The notes under the pieces: model-generated
Databases searched by the model: none
What the model was told of the DNA's origin: nothing
The model's input: only the letters and a program-made list of their open reading frames with translations
Translations under genes and position numbers: made by a program
In this document: piece by piece, positions 42,822-46,114 of the stretch
Layout: each line of letters starts with the position of its first letter
Position numbering within the stretch: position 1 is the stretch's first letter
From: SXXZ01 sp041177965
Lineage (GTDB): Bacteria > Verrucomicrobiota > Verrucomicrobiia > Limisphaerales > UBA9464
Assembly (NCBI GenBank): GCA_041177965.1
Contig: JBEGWF010000189.1
Location: forward strand, 1 to 46,114
Direction: 5' to 3'
DNA length: 46,114 nt

Positions 42822-44564
42822 ATGCTCTGGTCCCAGACGTTCATCCCCACCCTCAAGGAAACCCCGGCGGACGCCGAGATCGTGTCCCACCAACTCCTGC
42901 TGCGCGCGGGTCTGGTCCGCAAACTGACCGGGGGCCTGTACACCTTCCTGCCCCTGGGCCTGCGGGTCCTGCGCAAGATCGAGCAGATCATCCGCGAGGA
43001 GATGAACCGCGCCGGAGGCATCGAGGTGCTCATGCCGGCCCTGCAGCCCATCGACATCTGGCAGCAGTCCGGTCGCTACGAGACCGCCTCCGGGGTGCTC
43101 TTCAAGGTCCGCGACTCGGCCCGCAAGGATTGGGTGCTCGGGCCCACCCATGAGGAGGTCATCACCTCGCTGGCCGCCAACGAGCTCAATTCCTACCGGC
43201 AGCTCCCGAAGAACTTCTACCAGATCCAGACCAAGTTCCGGGACGAGATCCGTCCGCGCTTCGGCCTGATGCGGGCCAAGGAGTTCCTCATGAAGGACGC
43301 CTACTCCTTCGACGCCACCGATGCCGGGGCGATGGCGAGCTACCACAGGATGTACGACGCCTACACGCGCATCTTCGCCCGGTGTGGCCTGCAGGCCTTC
43401 CCGGTCGAGGCCGACACCGGGGTCATCGGTGGCAATTATTCCCACGAGTTCATGGTCCCGGCGGAGACGGGCGAGAACGACGTGGTCTACTGCGAGTCCG
43501 GCAAGTACGCGGCCAACATCGAGAAGGCCGTCAGCCGTGGGCCCGCGGAGGCGACTCCGTCGGATTCCACCGGTGCGGCGCCCGAGAAGTTTCCCACACC
43601 CGGAGTGGTCACCATCGAGGCCCTGGCCGCGGCACCGTACGGCGTTTCGGCGCGCCAGCAGATCAAGACCCTGGTGTTCATCGCCGACTCCAAGCCGGTC
43701 CTGGTGCTCATCCGCGGCGACGACTCGCTCAACGAGGCCAAGTTGATGGCCAAGACCGGTGCGGTCCAGGTGCGCCCGGCCACGGCCGATGAGATCGTGG
43801 ACCTGCTCGGCGCGCGTCCGGGTTCCCTGGGTGCGGTCGCGAGCACCCTCAAGACCGCCGTCCCGGTCTATGCCGACGAATCCCTGCGCGGCGCCCGGGG
43901 CATGACCACCGGGGCCAACGAGGACGGGTTCCATCTGCGGCATGTCGAGGTGGACCGCGACCTGAGAGTCACGGCGTGGTACGACCTCCGCACCGTGAAG
44001 GTGGGCGAGGCGTGCGTGGAGACCGGCCAACCGCTGAAGATCCGTCGGGCCATCGAGGTCGGCCACGTCTTCAAGCTGGGGACCAAGTATTCCGAGAAGC
44101 TCAACGCCACCTTCCTGTCCGAAGACGGTTCCCGCCATCCGGCGGTGATGGGGTGCTACGGCATCGGAGTGACCCGGACGCTCCAGGCGGTCATCGAGCA
44201 GTGCAACGACAAGGACGGCATCCGATGGCCGGTCAGCGTGGCTCCGTTCCCGGTGTGCATCACGCCGCTCACGGTGACCCCCGACAGTCAACCGATGACG
44301 CTGGCCCGTGAACTTCTGGCCAAGCTCGCCGACGCCGGCATCGAGGCCATCCTCGACGACCGCGACGAGCGCCCCGGGGTGAAGTTCAAGGACAGCGAAC
44401 TGGTCGGCTTCCCGCTCCGGGTGAACCTCGGCGAGAAATCCCTGGCCAAGGGGGAGATCGAACTGAAGCCGCGCGGCGGCACGATGCGGATGGTTCCGAT
44501 CGCCGACGCCGCGGCCGAGGTGATCGCCTGGGTCCGCTCCGAATCCGCCCGACTGCAGGGTTGA
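42822..44564 (+). CDS. proS: Prolyl-tRNA synthetase (bacterial type, with editing domain)
   Basis: It charges tRNA-Pro with proline. The 580 residues (E. coli 572) show class II motif 1 (LPLGLRVLRKIEQIIREEM), motif 2 (TKFRDEIRPRFGLMRAKEF) and motif 3 (MGCYGIGVTRTLQAVIEQ), with GPTHEEVI near motif 2. An editing (INS) domain lies between motifs 2 and 3 at about 225-395. The C-terminal anticodon-binding domain contains DDRDERPGVKFKDSELVG. The ATG at 42822 is set by homology (MLWSQTFIPTLKETPADAE). A tRNA-Pro gene lies 24 kb away in the same window. Confidence 0.97.
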   Translation: MLWSQTFIPTLKETPADAEIVSHQLLLRAGLVRKLTGGLYTFLPLGLRVLRKIEQIIREEMNRAGGIEVLMPALQPIDIWQQSGRYETASGVLFKVRDSARKDWVLGPTHEEVITSLAANELNSYRQLPKNFYQIQTKFRDEIRPRFGLMRAKEFLMKDAYSFDATDAGAMASYHRMYDAYTRIFARCGLQAFPVEADTGVIGGNYSHEFMVPAETGENDVVYCESGKYAANIEKAVSRGPAEATPSDSTGAAPEKFPTPGVVTIEALAAAPYGVSARQQIKTLVFIADSKPVLVLIRGDDSLNEAKLMAKTGAVQVRPATADEIVDLLGARPGSLGAVASTLKTAVPVYADESLRGARGMTTGANEDGFHLRHVEVDRDLRVTAWYDLRTVKVGEACVETGQPLKIRRAIEVGHVFKLGTKYSEKLNATFLSEDGSRHPAVMGCYGIGVTRTLQAVIEQCNDKDGIRWPVSVAPFPVCITPLTVTPDSQPMTLARELLAKLADAGIEAILDDRDERPGVKFKDSELVGFPLRVNLGEKSLAKGEIELKPRGGTMRMVPIADAAAEVIAWVRSESARLQG

Positions 44565-44677
44565 ACGGCAGGGAGTCGTGGGGTGGGGCACCTGCAAGGG
44601 GGCCCATCCCCGTGACCGCTCCGGCAACGGCTGCATGAGGGGCGGGATCGCGATCCGTGGCCGAGCCGACCGGTGTT

Positions 44678-45160
44678 TCAGCAACTGGTCGGGACCTCCT
44701 GCAACACTTCCACGCAGTGCGGGATGGCCTTGACCACGAAGCCGAGGCATTCCACCGCGCCCTTGGGTTTGCCCGGAAGGCAGATCACCAGGGTGCGATC
44801 GACCACCGCGGCGAGATTCCGGGACAGGATCGCGTTGGGGGTGATCTTCAGGCTCTCCATGCGCATCTGCTCGCCGAATCCGGGCAGTTCCCGGATGGCG
44901 ATCTGGCGGACCGCCTCAGGGGTGACATCGCGCAGCGCGACCCCGGTGCCGCCGGTGGTCAATACGAGCGAGCACCCCTTGCCGATCAACGAACGGATGG
45001 CGCGCTGGATGTCCTGGATCTCGTCCGGCACGAGGACGCTGTCGATCACGTTCCAGCCGTAGCCCACGGCCGCCTCCTGCAAGGCCGGCCCGCCGAGGTC
45101 GTCGTAGAGCCCCTTCGAAGCGCGGTCGGAGACGGTGATGATGCCCACATCGAGTTGCAT
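44678..45160 (-). CDS. mog: Molybdopterin adenylyltransferase
   Basis: It adenylates molybdopterin before molybdenum insertion in cofactor synthesis. The 160-residue protein starts MQLDVGIITVSDRASKG and has the nucleotide loop VLTTGGTGVALRDVTPEA and the C-terminal VICLPGKPKGAVECL, all typical of the Mog/MoaB family. The frame is open further upstream, but only the ATG at 45160 gives the family N-terminus. It follows ruvC by 65 bp on the same strand and is convergent with proS. No other molybdenum-cofactor gene is in the window. Confidence 0.93.
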   Translation of the reverse strand: MQLDVGIITVSDRASKGLYDDLGGPALQEAAVGYGWNVIDSVLVPDEIQDIQRAIRSLIGKGCSLVLTTGGTGVALRDVTPEAVRQIAIRELPGFGEQMRMESLKITPNAILSRNLAAVVDRTLVICLPGKPKGAVECLGFVVKAIPHCVEVLQEVPTSC

Positions 45161-45225
45161 GGGGAGATGAAAGCCCGCGCCCGTCGATCCCGCACCACCA
45201 GAATCGTGGTCCACGATTCGTCCGT

Positions 45226-45843
45226 TCAGACCCGTTTCGAGGACGGTCCCAGCGGATTCCGCAATTCCTGCACCATCACCAGTGCCAACGCCAGGGCATC
45301 GGCGGCGTCCGCGTCGGGGGTCTCCGCCAGACCCAACAGGCGCTGCACCATCTTGGCGACGGCGATCTTCTGCGCGGCCCCATAGCCGACCACGGCCAGC
45401 TTGACCTTGCGGGGGGAGATCTCGTGGATGTCGGCCCCCGTGCGTGCGACCGTGGCCATGGCCGCCCCCCGGGCCTCTCCCATGATGAGCGCCGTCTGCA
45501 GATTCTGGGCGAAGAACAGTCCCTCGAAGACGCACAGGGCCGGGGGGTGTCTCTGGAGCACCTCGCTCAGCACGCGCTGGATCTCCCCCAGGCATCTGGA
45601 ACGTTCCCAGCCCTTGGGGCAGCGGATGGTCCCGGCCTCCAGGAAGGTGGGTCCGGAAGCACCGACCCGGATCACGCCCCATCCGGTGCCGCGCAGCGAA
45701 GGATCGATACCCAGGACCCGGGACCCCTCGGGGAGGCTGGGGAAGGGATCCGGCACGGGGGCGGTGCCACCCGGAGCCCCGGGCTTGGCCCGTCCCGAGA
45801 GCCTGGCCTCCATGGCGGCGAACTGTCTGGGGCTGACACCCAT
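45226..45843 (-). CDS. ruvC: Crossover junction endodeoxyribonuclease RuvC
   Basis: It resolves Holliday junctions with RuvAB. The 205 residues (E. coli 173) carry catalytic Asp in RVLGIDPSLRGTGWGVI, Glu in CVFEGLFFAQN and the Asp pair in PDADAADALALAL, with ISPRKVKLAVVGYGAAQK between. A Pro/Gly-rich extension of about 40 residues precedes the fold; an in-frame ATG at 45813 would shorten it by ten residues. It starts 4 bp after the cutA stop, so the two are probably in one operon. Confidence 0.96.
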   Translation of the reverse strand: MGVSPRQFAAMEARLSGRAKPGAPGGTAPVPDPFPSLPEGSRVLGIDPSLRGTGWGVIRVGASGPTFLEAGTIRCPKGWERSRCLGEIQRVLSEVLQRHPPALCVFEGLFFAQNLQTALIMGEARGAAMATVARTGADIHEISPRKVKLAVVGYGAAQKIAVAKMVQRLLGLAETPDADAADALALALVMVQELRNPLGPSSKRV

Positions 45844-45847
45844 CGAC

Positions 45848-46114
45848 TCAGCGGGGTTGGGTTTTCCTCCTGCGCTCGGTCCGCCGGGTCCCGGCAGGGG
45901 TCTGGGTGCAGTCTCCGAGCCACTCCAGGTATTTGGCCGATCCTCCGAGGACGGGGAGTACCAGGAACTGGGGCGTGTCGTAGGGATGGTTCCCGATCAC
46001 GAGCGCCTCGAGATCCGGCAACAGTCGGGCGCGGGTCTTGAGCACCAGTCGCCATTCCTTGGCGGACTCCACGGCTCCCTGCCACCGGTAGATCGACTCC
46101 AGGGGCCCCGAGAC
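45848..46114 (-). CDS. cutA: Divalent-cation tolerance protein CutA (partial at window edge)
   Basis: CutA is a small trimeric protein linked to copper tolerance. The visible 88 residues are the C-terminal part; the start lies beyond the right edge. ESIYRWQGAVESAKEW, the LVLKTRARLLPDLEALV strand-helix and NHPYDTPQFLVLPV are diagnostic. A basic tail (RRTERRRKTQPR) extends past the usual end. It is tightly linked to ruvC. Confidence 0.92.
   Translation of the reverse strand, partial: VSGPLESIYRWQGAVESAKEWRLVLKTRARLLPDLEALVIGNHPYDTPQFLVLPVLGGSAKYLEWLGDCTQTPAGTRRTERRRKTQPR

Overview
The window is GC-rich bacterial chromosome, most likely from the PVC superphylum and probably a Verrucomicrobiota member of the Limisphaerales/Pedosphaera type. 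The support is: RNase HIII beside the ribosomal operon, LpxK (a Gram-negative envelope), 3-keto-disaccharide hydrolase-like (DUF1080) proteins, and the planctomycete/verrucomicrobial set of cytochrome c-DUF1549-DUF1553, DUF1501 and CRTAC1/ASPIC proteins. The phylum call rests on gene content only.

Layout. 1-3213 (minus strand): mutY, a 3' remnant of prfC (release factor 3 without its GTPase domain), and trpB running off the left edge. 3294-4301: rnhC. 4644-17754: one long plus-strand run, rplB-rpsS-rplV-rpsC-rplP-rpmC-rpsQ-rplN-rplX-rplE-rpsN-rpsH-rplF-rplR-rpsE-rplO-secY-map-rpmJ-rpsM-rpsK-rpsD-rpoA-rplQ, closed by a strong intrinsic terminator at 17873-17899. The run starts at rplB: rpsJ-rplC-rplD-rplW are not upstream, and rpmD, adk and infA are missing from their usual places. 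Several ribosomal proteins carry low-complexity additions (S11, S5, S17, L17). 17900-18516 has no convincing gene but holds stable hairpins. A tRNA-Pro(TGG) lies on the minus strand at 18517-18593.

18686-25285 holds housekeeping and envelope genes: a family-4-like glycosyltransferase, a Mn-type superoxide dismutase, gnd, a small membrane-anchored unknown, a secreted tandem-DUF1080 protein and lpxK. 25689-27693 holds a Lys/Ala/Pro repeat (histone H1-like) protein, an intergenic region with dyads and near-match DnaA boxes, and dnaA, so the chromosome origin may be close.

27728-41846 is the most unusual block. Five co-directional genes encode exported proteins: two giant tandem paralogues, each made of two VCBS/FG-GAP plus ASPIC modules; a cytochrome c-WD40-DUF1549-DUF1553 protein with three CxnCH motifs; a Tat-exported DUF1501 protein; and a protein with two pre-peptidase C-terminal (PPC) domains. 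Four of the five genes sit in two tightly coupled pairs or runs, which suggests a joint extracytoplasmic job. This is my best candidate for an undescribed system. Its function is not known to me.

41941-46114 returns to housekeeping: a fumarylacetoacetate hydrolase-family enzyme and proS on the plus strand, then a minus-strand group cutA (partial)-ruvC-mog. I saw no insertion sequence, integrase, phage gene or CRISPR array.
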